Shown: positions 22,618-35,284, counted from the stretch's first letter. The stretch is DNA of 64,000 bases from Aquilaria yunnanensis (GCA_039654915.1 CM077599.1:73438001-73502000); one strand, 5' to 3'. A program made the numbers and translations. The notes: a model not told the origin generated them from the sequence alone.

Positions 22618-25148
22618 TGTGACAGCTCTCCTAGTTAACTAATCAAGTAAGTGTTTATTTACTTTGATTAAGTGTTTATGAAATTAAGTACCTCAAATTA
22701 GCGCCTTGTTAAGCAAGTAACATAAGCTTAATCAAGTTAAGTGAGTTCCTAAGTGTGATTTGGCATAGTTAAGTCAAGACCATTAGTTGTTCTAGCTTTT
22801 AGAATCATCCTAGTAAGTTTTGACAACTTGTGGCACTAAGTGTTCTTTTTGAGCCATTTAGAACTTAAGTGGCTAAAGTGTTCAAGAAAATTAAGTTTGA
22901 GAAGCTTTTAGTACCTTTTAAAACAAAGAAAAGTTAGTTTTGAGAGTGAGTTAGTGACCTATTTGAAGCTTTTGAGAGTATGAGGACTTAAGTGCAAGGG
23001 GAGGGAAGTTGCTTATTAAGCTTATAAACTAAGTTTTCTTCTTCTTCTTCTTCACTTAGCCAATTGTTCTATGCTCCCAAAATTCGTAGCTCCACTTTCC
23101 TCTCAAATTTGGCAGCTCAAACTTCCATTTTCTTGCAAGTTCTCATTGAATCAAGGGTGCCCAAGGTGTTAGAAAGATCACTAAGCCCCTTTGCTAGTGT
23201 TCTTGCTTCATTTGATCTTTGGAAGCTTGTTTTGGAATCCAATTTCGTAGGTAAGCTTCTTGAGATCATTTGGTGTGTTTATAGGTTGTTTCTAGAGCTA
23301 GAAATGGTCTTGGTTTGATTGGTTTGGGTGCCAAATTTCGTTGGTTTTAGGCTTGGAACTCAAGGAAGCTCAATTGAGCTTAGGAGGCTTTGTTTCATTG
23401 CTTGCTTTGTGGCTAAAATTGAGGTAAGGGTTCAAGTAATTAAGCTCAAATAATGCATGGTTTTGTAGCTTTGTGTGTTGGGATGAATTAGAAACAAGAC
23501 CCATTAAGTTTGGATGAGAAATGAGAGAGTTTGAGTAGCTTGTGTACAAGAACAACGCTGTCGCACAAACCCAGAAAACTGAGTTGGCGACGCGTCGCCA
23601 ATCTGGCCTCGAATTGGCGCCGCGGCGCCAGCGTGCGAAAATGTACACAGAGCGGTTACTCAGCGGCGCCGCGTCGCCAAAAGCATTTGCTCTTTGGCGC
23701 CGCGTTGCCAAATGCAATTTTGGCCTCGATTTCCGGCCATCCTAAGATTAACTTAGACTCTCGGTTTCTATCCCTAGGCTATTCTAAGACGTTCCATAGC
23801 CTCGGTTGGGTCTAGAATTCGTTCCTAAGGCGGGAATTGTGCGTTATTTGGAAGGTAGTCAAGTTGTGTGGTTAAGTATAAAAGAAATGTGACTTGGTGG
23901 CTAAGTAACTCATAGTATTTAAGTTTTTAAATGAAAATTAAGGGGATTAAGTGGGTTTTTAGACTCTTTATTAGCCATATAGAGTATCAATTATATATGG
24001 TCAATAGAGAGAAAAACCTAAGTCGATCCCAACCAAACCATTTGGTTTGGTAAGTGAGCCACTAGTAGTATTTTGAGTTAAACCTTGAGGGTTTGACTAG
24101 TTAAACCACATAGTAAGACTACCCTGTACAATAAATCAAGGGTAAAGGCGGGTAAGTTTGAGATAGGTGACGACCTACTCTAGAACCCGTAGATGGGACT
24201 TAATTGAGGTAAAGTGTCCGGGATACGAGGGCCAGTATCTCAAGTACCTCAGCCGTTTGAGCTCACGGCAAGAATTAAGGCACTTAAGTGCAGAAAGTCC
24301 CAAGTGCATGTGTCGTGTGCATTCCATACCATACATCCATACATTGCATTTTTGGCATTTTGTTGATTGTTTGTTGTTTGAATTGCATGTTTGATTGCTT
24401 GGTTGCCATATTGCATATTTGTTGCATATTTCTTTGCAGGTATTCAAGAAGGGAATCCTTACTGAGTACTTTTAAGTACTCATTCCCTTAGTTTTATTGT
24501 GCAGGATCTAATCCCGGGCCTAATCACTGAAGTGATAGTTGAGGCCTAAGCTTTCTGTTTTGCAGGTATTTTATTGAGAATCCTAGTGATTCTAGTTTCT
24601 TGCAGTATAAGTTATGTGCTAACCAAGTTGTGCCTTTACAGTGTAGAGGCTAAGAGTACACAAGAACAAGGTCTAGTGAAGGGCTACACTTGAAGCTTGG
24701 TTTAGCTCAAGGTGGGCTCAAGTAAATGATCTTAGTTAGTAGTAATTTTGTCTCTTGTACATAGTACTTTGTGTACTAAGTAAGTTGCCTCTATTGGGAT
24801 ACATTAGGATGTAAATCCATCTTGTTACTTTTGGGTGCATGCTAGAGTTGTAACGTATGCACAAAACTGTTACTTGTAGTTAAAGCAACTAGTATTTCAA
24901 TGACTTGGTACGTTTTCAGTATGTTTTAATGAAATGCTCGAGCAATGTTTTAATTCAAGACTTTTAAATTTCGGTTGCATTGCCAAGTCAAAAGCATGCA
25001 TAACTTATTCTGAGTAGGCTAAGTAACTAGTTGCATATAAATTGTTTTAATTTATATTGACGAGTAATAGTTAGCCAACTGTAACTAGTGGGATTCATTA
25101 TCCCTAAGAGCCTACAAGATTAGGGGCACTGGGCCCCGTTCCGTCACA
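22618..25148 (+). repeat. 5' LTR of Tekay-like element
   Basis: Starts TGTGACAG and ends CCGTCACA, giving terminal inverted TGTGAC/GTCACA. It contains a cluster of GC-rich palindromes at 23584-23712 in an otherwise AT-rich LTR. A perfect inverted GAGTACTTTTAAGTACTC lies near 24465. A possible TATAAAAG sits at 23877. Confidence 0.95.
23584..23712. promoter_or_regulatory. CpG-rich palindrome cluster in the LTR
   Basis: TTGGCGACGCGTCGCCAA at 23584 is a perfect 18-bp palindrome and TGGCGCCGCGGCGCCA at 23615 a perfect 16-bp one. Two related imperfect copies lie near 23664-23679 and 23695-23711. The same cluster occurs in the 3' LTR at 31009-31137. It may be a protein-binding or methylation-sensitive site, but function is inference. 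Confidence 0.5.
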
Positions 25149-25154
25149 GAAAAT

Positions 25155-25166
25155 TGGTATCAGAGC
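25155..25166 (+). other. Primer binding site (initiator tRNA-Met type)
   Basis: TGGTATCAGAGC starts six bases after the 5' LTR end. It is the standard plant PBS complementary to the 3' end of initiator tRNA-Met and primes minus-strand DNA synthesis. Confidence 0.95.
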
Positions 25167-25285
25167 GGGTTAATGTTCCTAGTAGAGGCAATAAGTGAAC
25201 TAAGATCAAAGTGTTCTTGTGTTAAGTGTGGTTAGTACTGCTTATAAGTTGCTCTGGATATGGTCTTCTGGCTGTGGTTGCAGGT

Positions 25286-28200
25286 ATGGTGAACACACGG
25301 GCTGGTACTACTGCTGAGGCTCAGGGTTCCGGTGCAGGAACTAGTGATCCTGGTGGATCAGATATGAGGGAAGTGGTTTCCTTGTTGAGGAGACTAAATG
25401 AGTCGATGGACCGGATGTTACATGGCATGGCCATTTTGCTTGAAGAGCGTGCTCAACCTCCAGTACAGGGGGAGACCTTGGAGGACCCTAATGGGGTAAG
25501 GGCCGAAGTGCACCAAGGCCCAACGGTGCACCAAGGTCAGGGGAGAAATCCCCCGCCCCAGGGGCAAGTGCAAGGTCAGGAACCGTCTAATGAGCATGTT
25601 CAAGTAGAGTCCAGTGAGGACAGTGAAGAGGACAGTGAGGAGGAAGATGAGGAGGACATCCATCCAAGGAGGAGACGGAGGAGACCCGTCATTCCAGACC
25701 ATATGGGACTTGTTTCCTTATGCCGGGATATTAACACTCCCAAGTTCAATGGCATAGGAGATCCCGATATGGCAGAAGGGTGGTTGTATCAGATTAATGA
25801 GATCTTCAAAAACATGAAGTTGGATGGCAAAGTAAAGATGGATTTAGTACCTTTCTTTTTAGAGGGCAAGGCTTCATTATGGTGGAAGGATGTCATGGAA
25901 AGGCTTGATGCTTATAATGAAGGGAGGATCGGGCAAAGGCCTAAGGAGCTTGATTGGATTGAATTCGAGAAGGAGTTTCGAAATGAATTCAATAGTGAGG
26001 CTGCCCAGGATCAAAAGCGGATTGAGTTTGATGAACTAATCCAGGGAAGGCTAACAGTTCATGAGTATGAAAGGAAGTTTAGTTCTCTTTTTCGGTATGC
26101 ACCTCATTTGGCCGGGAAAGATGAACTAAAAGCAAAGAAGTTCATTCGTGGACTTAAGGTGGAGTTGAGGAGTTTTCTGACAGTGATAGGAGTTCGGACC
26201 TATCATGAGGCTGTCCAAAAAGCCTTAGTGTTGGAAAGGGAGTTGATGGAAGCAAAACCCAATGAAAAGGCCGTTGAGCCGAGGGTTCCAGTACATTCAA
26301 GGTTAATGGATAAAAGGCCTAGTGTGGGAGGTGATCAAGGACCTTCCAAGAAAATCAAGAAAGCTGTAAAAGGCCGTTGTCCTAAGTGTCAGAGATTTCA
26401 TGGTAACAAACCTTGTACTCTTGGAACCGATCTCTGTAATTACTGCCGTCAGCCAGGACATTGGGCTAAGGAGTGCCCAAGGCTTAGACAAGACCAAGGT
26501 CAAGGACGACCGGGAGCCTCAGGAGTTGGTAGTACTGGTAGTACTTTTGTCAGAGTTCCTCCTGTGCCACCACGAGTTTTTGCACTAGCAAGCCAGGTAT
26601 CCAGAGAGCCTACAGCTGTGCAAGGTAACTTTAATGTTCAGGATAGTAGTATTAGAATTCTGTTTGATACTGGTGCTACTATTTCTGTCATTACTCTAGG
26701 CATGGTTGTTAAGTTTGGTTTGCATAGAACTGTGCTTGATGAAATGATGTTCATTAAGTCAGTGGGGAGTAACCTTGTGTTTACCAATGAATTGGTTGTG
26801 GGATATCCTTTGGAATTAGGAGGTAGTAAATTTTTAAGTGACCTTTGGGTCTTGGCCTCAATTCCTTATGATATTGTCCTTGGAATGGATTGGTTAAGTA
26901 AGTTTAAGGCCCAGATTGACTGTGCGGGTTGTAAGGTCACTCTTGAGGATGCCTCAGGGGTAAGTATAATTTGCACAGGCGGTTTGGCAAGTAGTGTAAA
27001 GAGTTTGCACCTCAAGTTATTGGAGTCCATTCCCGTTCCGAGTGAGTTGGTCGCTTGCTCATTGAACGGAGTGGCAGTCGAGGAGCAACTCAAGGAAATT
27101 CAAGTAGCCAATCTATTTCCAGAAGTTTTTCCTGTAGACCTCCCAGGGTTACCTCCAAGAAGGGAGATTGAATTCTCTATACATTTACAGCCTGGGGCAG
27201 AACCAATTTCCATACCCCCTTATAGAATGTCAGCACCTGAAATGGATGAGCTGAAAAAGCAATTAGAAGAGTTGCTTGAGAAAGGCTTTATTAGGCCAAG
27301 TATTTCCCCGTGGGGTGCTCCAGTGTTGTTTGTAAAGAAAAAGGATGGAACCTTAAGGTTGTGTATAGACTATAGAAAACTGAATGCAGTAACGGTAAAG
27401 AATAAGTACCCATTGCCCAGAATTGATGATCTATTTGATAGATTAAGAGGGGCGAAGGTCTTTTCCAAAATAGACCTAAGGTCTGGATATTTCCAGATAA
27501 GAGTTAGGGATGAGGACATCCCGAAGACTGCATTCAGGACTAGGTATGGGCATTATGAGTATACCGTTATGCCGTTTGGAGTGACTAATGCTCCGGCAGT
27601 TTTCATGGATACCATGAATCGGATTTTTAGGCCCTACCTAGATCAGTTTGTTGAGGTGTTTATTGATGATATTTTGGTGTATTCCCCGACTCCCCACGAG
27701 CACGAAAAACATTTAGAGATAGTTTTGCAAGTACTCAAGAGTAATCAGTTTTATGCCAAACTATCTAAGTGCCAGTTCTGGGCAAGTGAAATTCCTTTCC
27801 TTGGACATATTATAAATGCTCAAGGATTAAGTGTGGACCCAGAAAAGGTAAAGGCTGTGGTGGAGTGGAAACGCCCAACAACTGTAACTGAAGTTAGGAG
27901 TTTCTTGGGTTTGGCAGGCTATTATCGAAGGTTTATTGAGAAATTTTCTATAATAGCTTCGTCATTGACCGCCTTGACAAAGAAGGCACAGAAGTTTATT
28001 TGGACTCCTAAGTGTGAGGAGAGTTTCCAGGAGCTTAAGAACAGGTTAATTTCTGCTCCCATCTTAATCCTACCAGATCCGCATGAGACTTTTGTGGTTT
28101 ATACCGATGCATCTGGGACAGGATTAGGATGTGTGTTGATGCAGGATAAGCAAGTGATTGCATATGGGTCTAGGCAGTTAAGGCCTAACGAGTTGAATTA

Positions 28201-30067
28201 CCCAGTGCATGATCTTGAGTTAGCAGCAGTTGTGTTTGCTTTAAAGCTTTGGAGACACTACCTTATGGGAAGGTCCTTTAAGATCTTTACAGACCATAAA
28301 AGTCTGAAGTACTTATTTACCCAAAAGGATCTTAACATGAGGCAGAGAAGATGGGTCGAGTATATCAAAGATTATGATTGCTCGATAGACTATTGTTCAG
28401 GTAAAGGCAACGTGGTTGCTGATGCCTTGAGCCGTAAGTATTCTGGGGTAATTCTCTCCAAGGATCAAGTAACACAAACCTCAAAAGATCCTAGTGCAGA
28501 GCAATTCACAGTTTTATATGAATTGTGGAGAGAATGGGAAATGGCTCAAGTCATGGTCCTTGAAATTCAGTCAGCATGGTTGACTAGAGTTAAGCAAGCT
28601 CAAGAAAGTGATTCGAGCTTGAAAAGAATTTCTGGGGAGGAAAAGCATGGTACTGTACTGAAAGAATTTCAGTACAAGGATGGGTTACTTTATTTTGGTG
28701 ACCGGCTCTATGTGCCAAGTGAATTAAGGCAACAAGTGTTGCAGGAGGCACATACGAGTAAGTTTAATGTTCACCCTGGTGTGAATAAGATGTACCATGA
28801 CCTTAGGACTCATTTTTGGTGGCCAAAGTTTAAGAGAGACATGTATGAATATGTGTCTAAGTGCCTCACCTGTCAAATGGTGAAGGCAGAGCACCAAAGG
28901 CCATCAGGAATGTTGCAAAGTTTACCACTCCCAGAAAGGAAATGGGGATCCATCACCATGGACTTCTGTGTTGGGTTGCCAAACACAAGAAGTCAGCATG
29001 ATTCCATTTGGGTGGTGGTGGATAGGTTAACAAAATCTGCACATTTTATCCCCATTAAAATCACTTATACCATGGAGAAATTAGCCCAGTTGTATATCCG
29101 AGAAGTAGTAAGACTTCATGGTATTCCTGATCAGATTGTATCTGATAGAGATCCCCGTTTTGTTTCAAGGTTTTGGAGTGCCTTTCAAAAGGCTATGGGT
29201 TCCGCTGTGAACCTAAGTACTGCATATCACCCTCAGACTGATGGGCAGACTGAGCGGGTGATCCAAACCTTGGAAGATATGTTACGAAGTTGTGTGATGG
29301 ACTTCAAAGGGGATTGGGACCAACATCTGCCTTTGATTGAATTTGCTTATAATAATAGCTATCAAGAAGCTATTAAGATGGCGCCCTACGAGGCTTTGTA
29401 TGGGCGTAAGTGTGTGACCCCTCATTGTTGGGCAGATAAAGCTGATGAAATAGTTGTTGGTCCAGAAATCATTGCCGAGACCACGGCAAAGATTAAGTTG
29501 ATCCAAACAAGGATCAAAGCTGCCTCAGACCGGCAAGCTAAGTACGCCAATGTGCGAAGAAAAGATTTAGAGTTTGAGGTAGGAGACCGAGTACTCCTTA
29601 AAGTCTCACCTATGAAAGGTGTGGCTAGGTTTGGTCAAAGGGGTAAGTTGGCACCAAGGTTTATTGGTCCTTTTGAAATTCTCGAAAGGGTAGGAAAAGT
29701 GGCTTATCGGTTGGCTTTACCGCCAAGTTTAGCCCATGTTCATAATGTGTTTCATGTGAGTTCCTTAAGGAAGTGCATTGTGAACCCTGGGCAAGTGTTA
29801 ACCCCGCCCACTATTCCCTTGAGAGAGGACCTAAGTTATGAGGAACATCCTATCAAGTTTCTTGACCGACAAGTCCGGAAACTAAGGACCAAATGGATCC
29901 CAATGGTCAAGGTACTATGGTCTAACCATGGGGAGGAAGAGGCCACTTGGGAGACCGAGCAGGATATGCTAAGGCAATATCCAAGTTTGTATGCTCAATT
30001 AAGTCAGAATTTGGAGGACCAAATTTCTGAAGGAGGGGAGGATGTGACAGCTCTCCTAGTTAACTAA
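25286..30067 (+). CDS. Gag-Pol polyprotein of Tekay-like chromovirus
   Basis: A single 1593-residue frame from [14 protein letters not shown]. An upstream in-frame ATG at 25226 exists, but MVNTR is the usual chromovirus Gag start. In order: acidic linker; Gag core from about residue 139 (KFNGIGDP); CCHC knuckle [14 protein letters not shown] near 384; aspartic protease FDTGA with Asp near 461; RT with FIDDILVY, catalytic Asp pair near 794; RNase H YTDASG with Asp near 941; integrase HHCC from His near 1156 to the Cys pair near 1190-1196; core Asp near 1226; [21 protein letters not shown]; and a C-terminal chromodomain-like segment ([16 protein letters not shown]). All catalytic motifs look intact and I see no frameshift. 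The frame runs through the PPT and ends 25 bases inside the 3' LTR. Confidence 0.95.
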   Translation: MVNTRAGTTAEAQGSGAGTSDPGGSDMREVVSLLRRLNESMDRMLHGMAILLEERAQPPVQGETLEDPNGVRAEVHQGPTVHQGQGRNPPPQGQVQGQEPSNEHVQVESSEDSEEDSEEEDEEDIHPRRRRRRPVIPDHMGLVSLCRDINTPKFNGIGDPDMAEGWLYQINEIFKNMKLDGKVKMDLVPFFLEGKASLWWKDVMERLDAYNEGRIGQRPKELDWIEFEKEFRNEFNSEAAQDQKRIEFDELIQGRLTVHEYERKFSSLFRYAPHLAGKDELKAKKFIRGLKVELRSFLTVIGVRTYHEAVQKALVLERELMEAKPNEKAVEPRVPVHSRLMDKRPSVGGDQGPSKKIKKAVKGRCPKCQRFHGNKPCTLGTDLCNYCRQPGHWAKECPRLRQDQGQGRPGASGVGSTGSTFVRVPPVPPRVFALASQVSREPTAVQGNFNVQDSSIRILFDTGATISVITLGMVVKFGLHRTVLDEMMFIKSVGSNLVFTNELVVGYPLELGGSKFLSDLWVLASIPYDIVLGMDWLSKFKAQIDCAGCKVTLEDASGVSIICTGGLASSVKSLHLKLLESIPVPSELVACSLNGVAVEEQLKEIQVANLFPEVFPVDLPGLPPRREIEFSIHLQPGAEPISIPPYRMSAPEMDELKKQLEELLEKGFIRPSISPWGAPVLFVKKKDGTLRLCIDYRKLNAVTVKNKYPLPRIDDLFDRLRGAKVFSKIDLRSGYFQIRVRDEDIPKTAFRTRYGHYEYTVMPFGVTNAPAVFMDTMNRIFRPYLDQFVEVFIDDILVYSPTPHEHEKHLEIVLQVLKSNQFYAKLSKCQFWASEIPFLGHIINAQGLSVDPEKVKAVVEWKRPTTVTEVRSFLGLAGYYRRFIEKFSIIASSLTALTKKAQKFIWTPKCEESFQELKNRLISAPILILPDPHETFVVYTDASGTGLGCVLMQDKQVIAYGSRQLRPNELNYPVHDLELAAVVFALKLWRHYLMGRSFKIFTDHKSLKYLFTQKDLNMRQRRWVEYIKDYDCSIDYCSGKGNVVADALSRKYSGVILSKDQVTQTSKDPSAEQFTVLYELWREWEMAQVMVLEIQSAWLTRVKQAQESDSSLKRISGEEKHGTVLKEFQYKDGLLYFGDRLYVPSELRQQVLQEAHTSKFNVHPGVNKMYHDLRTHFWWPKFKRDMYEYVSKCLTCQMVKAEHQRPSGMLQSLPLPERKWGSITMDFCVGLPNTRSQHDSIWVVVDRLTKSAHFIPIKITYTMEKLAQLYIREVVRLHGIPDQIVSDRDPRFVSRFWSAFQKAMGSAVNLSTAYHPQTDGQTERVIQTLEDMLRSCVMDFKGDWDQHLPLIEFAYNNSYQEAIKMAPYEALYGRKCVTPHCWADKADEIVVGPEIIAETTAKIKLIQTRIKAASDRQAKYANVRRKDLEFEVGDRVLLKVSPMKGVARFGQRGKLAPRFIGPFEILERVGKVAYRLALPPSLAHVHNVFHVSSLRKCIVNPGQVLTPPTIPLREDLSYEEHPIKFLDRQVRKLRTKWIPMVKVLWSNHGEEEATWETEQDMLRQYPSLYAQLSQNLEDQISEGGEDVTALLVN
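30031..30042 (+). other. Polypurine tract
   Basis: AGGAGGGGAGGA abuts the 3' LTR start and would prime plus-strand DNA synthesis. It also codes for the end of the integrase frame. Confidence 0.9.
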
Positions 30068-32573
30068 TCAAGTAAGTGTTTATTTACTTTGATTAAGTGT
30101 TTATGAAATTAAGTACCTCAAATTAGCGCCTTGTTAAGCAAGTAACATAAGCTTAATCAAGTTAAGTGAGTTCCTAAGTGTGATTTGGCATAGTTAAGTC
30201 AAGACCATTAGTTGTTCTAGCTTTTAGAATCATCCTAGTAAGTTTTGACAACTTGTGGCACTAAGTGTTCTTTTTGAGCCATTTAGAACTTAAGTGGCTA
30301 AAGTGTTCAAGAAAATTAAGTTTGAGAAGCTTTTAGTACCTTTTAAAACAAAGAAAAGTTAGTTTTGAGAGTGAGTTAGTGACCTATTTGAAGCTTTTGA
30401 GAGTATGAGGACTTAAGTGCAAGGGGAGGGAAGTTGCTTATTAAGCTTATAAACTAAGTTTTCTTCTTCTTCTTCTTCACTTAGCCAATTGTTCTATGCT
30501 CCCAAAATTCGTAGCTCCACTTTCCTCTCAAATTTGGCAGCTCAAACTTCCATTTTCTTGCAAGTTCTCATTGAATCAAGGGTGCCCAAGGTGTTAGAAA
30601 GATCACTAAGCCCCTTTGCTAGTGTTCTTGCTTCATTTGATCTTTGGAAGCTTGTTTTGGAATCCAATTTCGTAGGTAAGCTTCTTGAGATCATTTGGTG
30701 TGTTTATAGGTTGTTTCTAGAGCTAGAAATGGTCTTGGTTTGATTGGTTTGGGTGCCAAATTTCGTTGGTTTTAGGCTTGGAACTCAAGGAAGCTCAATT
30801 GAGCTTAGGAGGCTTTGTTTCATTGCTTGCTTTGTGGCTAAAATTGAGGTAAGGGTTCAAGTAATTAAGCTCAAATAATGCATGGTTTTGTAGCTTTGTG
30901 TGTTGGGATGAATTAGAAACAAGACCCATTAAGTTTGGATGAGAAATGAGAGAGTTTGAGTAGCTTGTGTACAAGAACAACGCTGTCGCACAAACCCAGA
31001 AAACTGAGTTGGCGACGCGTCGCCAATCTGGCCTCGAATTGGCGCCGCGGCGCCAGCGTGCGAAAATGTACACAGAGCGGTTACTCGGCGGCGCCGCGTC
31101 GCCAAAAGCATTTGCTCTTTGGCGCCGCGTCGCCAAATGCAATTTTGGCCTCGATTTCCGGCCATCCTAAGATTAACTTAGACTCTCGGTTTCTATCCCT
31201 AGGCTATTCTAAGACGTTCCATAGCCTCGGTTGGGTCTAGAATTCGTTCCTAAGGCGGGAATTGTGCGTTATTTGGAAGGTAGTCAAGTTGTGTGGTTAA
31301 GTATAAAAGAAATGTGACTTGGTGGCTAAGTAACTCATAGTATTTAAGTTTTTAAATGAAAATTAAGGGGATTAAGTGGGTTTTTAGACTCTTTATTAGC
31401 CATATAGAGTATCAATTATATATGGTCAATAGAGAGAAAAACCTAAGTCGATCCCAACCAAACCATTTGGTTTGGTAAGTGAGCCACTAGTAGTATTTTG
31501 AGTTAAACCTTGAGGGTTTGACTAGTTAAACCACATAGTAAGACTACCCTGTACAATAAATCAAGGGTAAAGGCGGGTAAGTTTGAGATAGGTGACGACC
31601 TACTCTAGAACCCGTAGATGGGACTTAATTGAGGTAAAGTGTCCGGGATACGAGGGCCAGTATCTCAAGTACCTCAGCCGTTTGAGCTCACGGCAAGAAT
31701 TAAGGCACTTAAGTGCAGAAAGTCCCAAGTGCATGTGTCGTGTGCATTCCATACCATACATCCATACATTGCATTTTTGGCATTTTGTTGATTGTTTGTT
31801 GTTTGAATTGCATGTTTGATTGCTTGGTTGCCATATTGCATATTTGTTGCATATTTCTTTGCAGGTATTCAAGAAGGGAATCCTTACTGAGTACTTTTAA
31901 GTACTCATTCCCTTAGTTTTATTGTGCAGGATCTAATCCCGGGCCTAATCACTGAAGTGATAGTTGAGGCCTAAGCTTTCTGTTTTGCAGGTATTTTATT
32001 GAGAATCCTAGTGATTCTAGTTTCTTGCAGTATAAGTTATGTGCTAACCAAGTTGTGCCTTTACAGTGTAGAGGCTAAGAGTACACAAGAACAAGGTCTA
32101 GTGAAGGGCTACACTTGAAGCTTGGTTTAGCTCAAGGTGGGCTCAAGTAAATGATCTTAGTTAGTAGTAATTTTGTCTCTTGTACATAGTACTTTGTGTA
32201 CTAAGTAAGTTGCCTCTATTGGGATACATTAGGATGTAAATCCATCTTGTTACTTTTGGGTGCATGCTAGAGTTGTAACGTATGCACAAAACTGTTACTT
32301 GTAGTTAAAGCAACTAGTATTTCAATGACTTGGTACGTTTTCAGTATGTTTTAATGAAATGCTCGAGCAATGTTTTAATTCAAGACTTTTAAATTTCGGT
32401 TGCATTGCCAAGTCAGAAGCATGCATAACTTATTCTGAGTAGGCTAAGTAACTAGTTGCATATAAATTGTTTTAATTTATATTGACGAGTAATAGTTAGC
32501 CAACTGTAACTAGTGGGATTCATTATCCCTAAGAGCCTACAAGATTAGGGGCACTGGGCCCCGTTCCGTCACA
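30043..32573 (+). repeat. 3' LTR of Tekay-like element
   Basis: Same length as the 5' LTR (2531 bp) with three single-base differences seen by eye. It is followed at 32574-32578 by the right TAACT duplication. Its first 25 bases hold the last codons and stop of gag-pol. Confidence 0.95.
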
Positions 32574-33339
32574 TAACTAAATCTAGATACATCTAGATCC
32601 ACCAAGCAATTAGTATCATTTTTGTCGATAATTGAATAAGATATGTGATTTTAAAATAAATACTTCTCAGTTTTATGTCAAATGTGTTTAAAATATCACT
32701 AAAAGAGAGTAGAGTATTTGAGATATTAAAAATTGCAGGATAATGATAGGACATGAACATTTTTTACAATAAAAATTATACGGAAAAACTGTCGGAAATG
32801 TCGGTGTCTGAAATAGAAAGCGTAGGACAAGTGTACCACAATCAATCCTATGATTCTTTGACACATATATATTCAACACTTTTTTGACAAGTCATGTCCT
32901 ACAATTTTGTGACATATATATTGTGACAGTAACGTCCTATGGTTTTCTGACATTATATAATCCTACATTTTTGTGACAAAATCTATGTTTCCTATGCTTT
33001 TTTTACAGCACTAGTGTCTTATGATTTTGTGACAGTTGTGTAAAACTGTTATACGATTTTTTGAGGCCCAAATTATTTCTTTTTTCTTTTTAATACATAT
33101 ATAGATAAAACCAATGAATACATATATAATCCCCCTATCTTTGAAAGATTGCACCAATTGCCATTTTGGGTTATCCCAAATTAATTGTTTCATTTTCCTT
33201 TTTAGCAAGTTTTAGCAAATAAAATGACTATTCTACCCTTGTTACTTATCCTAGTTGATCGGCATTTTCTCCATTTTTCTTGCTAGGTCCTTGATCGGCA
33301 TCCTTTTCTGGCGATGCCTTAATCATCATGTGGTTTGAT

Positions 33340-33840
33340 TAGACCATCCCCTTCCTTCGCCAAGCAGGATTGAAGGTGAAATCAGTGAGTTCTCGATGAA
33401 ATTGAAGGGAAATGGTGAGGTCAAAGGTGAAATAGAAGGGAAATGGCGAGGCCGAAGGGAGATGGCGATGTCTTAAGCGATGACAAGGCCTCCGGTGATG
33501 ATGAGAAAGAGGGGAAATTAGGGCAATCAGAGGAAAAGGTAGAGGGATGATGGTAACAAGAGCAATCAGAGGAAGAGGCAAAGAGATGATGTGATCAGAG
33601 CGCGATAGAGGACGACAACTAATAGATAGACCGGTGACAAAGAGAGAGAGAGAGACTGGTGGCAGGGAGAGAGAAAGAGATTGGTGGCGAATATGGCTTG
33701 TCTAAGAGAGTGACAGGTAACAAGGGTGGCTTGTCTGAGAGAGGAAGGGTGGCTTTTTGATGATGAAAGGAAGTGAGAAATGAAATTAAAAAGGTGTCAG
33801 AAAGAGGCAAATATGAAATGAAAGATGGAGGCTAGAGGTC
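33340..33840. other. Purine-biased interior of the CACTA-like element
   Basis: Plus strand rich in AGGGAAATGG, GGCGA and GAGAGA repeats; the opposite-strand frames are Pro/Leu/Ser-rich and low in complexity. No gene is supported. Confidence 0.4.
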
Positions 33841-34429
33841 TGGTATTTTCGATGATTTTGTTACACCTGAAGAAAAAGAAGCAAAAACATAGAAAGCTTT
33901 CCTACGGTTTTGTGACAATATTCCTTCAAAAAGTAAAACGTAGAAAAACTATAGGATATATTCCTATGGTTTTATAGTGAAAAAAGCCGTCGGGCTTGCT
34001 AAATTTCCCTCCCTCCCCATTATCTGAAATTTTTGTGATTCCTAAAAATTGATGAATTTGTGAGGATTTAAACAATTTTGTTCCCCCCTAAAAAAAATAC
34101 AACACACACACACACACGTACTATAACAGAATGTGAAAATTAATATACCCTGACAAAATCATTAAACTTACTAAGTATGAAAATTATTCAATATAAAATT
34201 TGCTATATATATGCAAGCCCCTAGATGATGAAGAGCTTTAATTATTAAACACAATAATTAAAGCATATAATTAATTAGAAAAATAATCACTTCTTCATCT
34301 TTGGAAGCGTCACTAAGTAATAAACCTTCATCCTCAAGATCATTTTTAGAATCGTTACTAAGTACCTATGTAAATGAAGCTGGCCATGTTCAACCACCAC
34401 TAAAGGTTGGTGTTGCATAAATTAAGGGT

Positions 34430-34940
34430 AGGGAGAAGGTTGGGGTTAAGGTTAAGGATAATGTGTTAGGAATTAGATTTTTAATCAGGTTATATTTTTA
34501 GGATTATTATGTTAGGGTTTAGAGTTTAGGGTTATAGGGTTTGGGTTGGTAGCTTAAGGTTTAGACTTTTAGAGTATTTAAGGTTTAGGGATTTTAGTAG
34601 GTTTAGGTGGTTTAGGGTTAGGGTTTTGAGTTTTAGCATTTGACTTTAGAGATTTAGGATTAGGACTATAGGGCATAAGGTTATAAAGGGTTTAGGTTTA
34701 AGGTTAATAAGATTTGTATCTAGAGTTAAGGTTTGGGCTTAAGGAGGGTATGAGGTTAAGGGTAGGATTTGTGTTTAGAGATTTAGGGTTTAAGGTTTAG
34801 GCCAGTTTAAGGTTAAGGTTTGTGAGGGTTAGGGGTTAAGGTTTTTGTTTAGGGATTTAAAGTTAAAGTTTGTATTTAGAAATTTAGGGTTTAGAGATTT
34901 TAAGGTTTGAATTTAGGGTTAGGGTTTGGACCAAGGAGAA
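34430..34940 (+). repeat. Degenerate telomere-like tract (TTTAGGG/TTAGGG variants)
   Basis: About 500 bp is dominated by TTTAGGG, TTAGGG, GGTTTAG and AAGGTT variants, all with G on the plus strand. Plant telomeres are TTTAGGG, and this tract is heavily diverged and interstitial. It sits between two groups of CACTA-like sub-terminal repeats. Confidence 0.75.
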
Positions 34941-35284
34941 CTGCCACAATTTATTTTCCTACAATTTTGAGGCATATGTTTGTTCATCATCAAAAAGTTG
35001 TAGGAAACTTTTTCCTTCCTATGATTTTTAGACATTTGCTTTTGCTACTATTTTATTCATAAAAAAACTATAGGAAATAACACGCAGGAAACCCATAGGA
35101 CTATATCTTTACGTGAAAACCATAGGAAATACTATTGCAGGAAAAGCACAGGACAAATATTTGCCTTACAACCGTTTGACTATTTGGTCCCACCACTTCA
35201 TCTAACAATTTTGCTTCAATTTTTTCATCCTACGATTTCTACTGTAGGAAGTGGGCGTAGGCAATAACCCCCATCCTTGTAGTG

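Larger units (their letters stand above)
22618..32573 (+). mobile_element. Complete Tekay-like chromovirus (Ty3/gypsy), recent insertion
   Basis: A 9956-bp element with 2531-bp LTRs (22618-25148 and 30043-32573), PBS, PPT, one open gag-pol frame and perfect TAACT duplications. The LTR spacing is exactly 7425 throughout, so there is no indel between them. By eye they differ at three sites only: 23662 A versus 31087 G, 23706 T versus 31131 C, and 24991 A versus 32416 G. The long LTRs, the initiator-Met PBS and the C-terminal chromodomain-like tail fit the Del/Tekay branch. It is structurally capable of autonomous movement, though whether it is expressed is unknown. Confidence 0.95.
32795..35284. 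mobile_element. CACTA-like DNA transposon remnant
   Basis: The right end reads, on the minus strand, CACTACAAGGATGGGGGTTA from 35284, a CACTA-type terminus. Sub-terminal repeats of the form CCTA(C/T)(G/A)-TTTTGTGACA occur in direct and inverted orientation at 32880-33040, 33890-33985 and 34950-35180, as is usual for CACTA ends. No transposase frame is present, so it is non-autonomous or gutted. I could not find a matching left CACTA end or a 3-bp target duplication, so the left limit is approximate. Confidence 0.6.

Noticed and set aside
23370..23717. 115-codon minus-strand frame in the Tekay LTR (repeated at 30795-31142)
   Set aside because: It is carried in both LTRs, follows the GC palindromes, and has no domain.
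32695..32712. CACTAAAAG as the left end of the CACTA-like element
   Set aside because: It does not match the right terminus beyond a few bases and the flanking triplets (TAT and TTA) differ.
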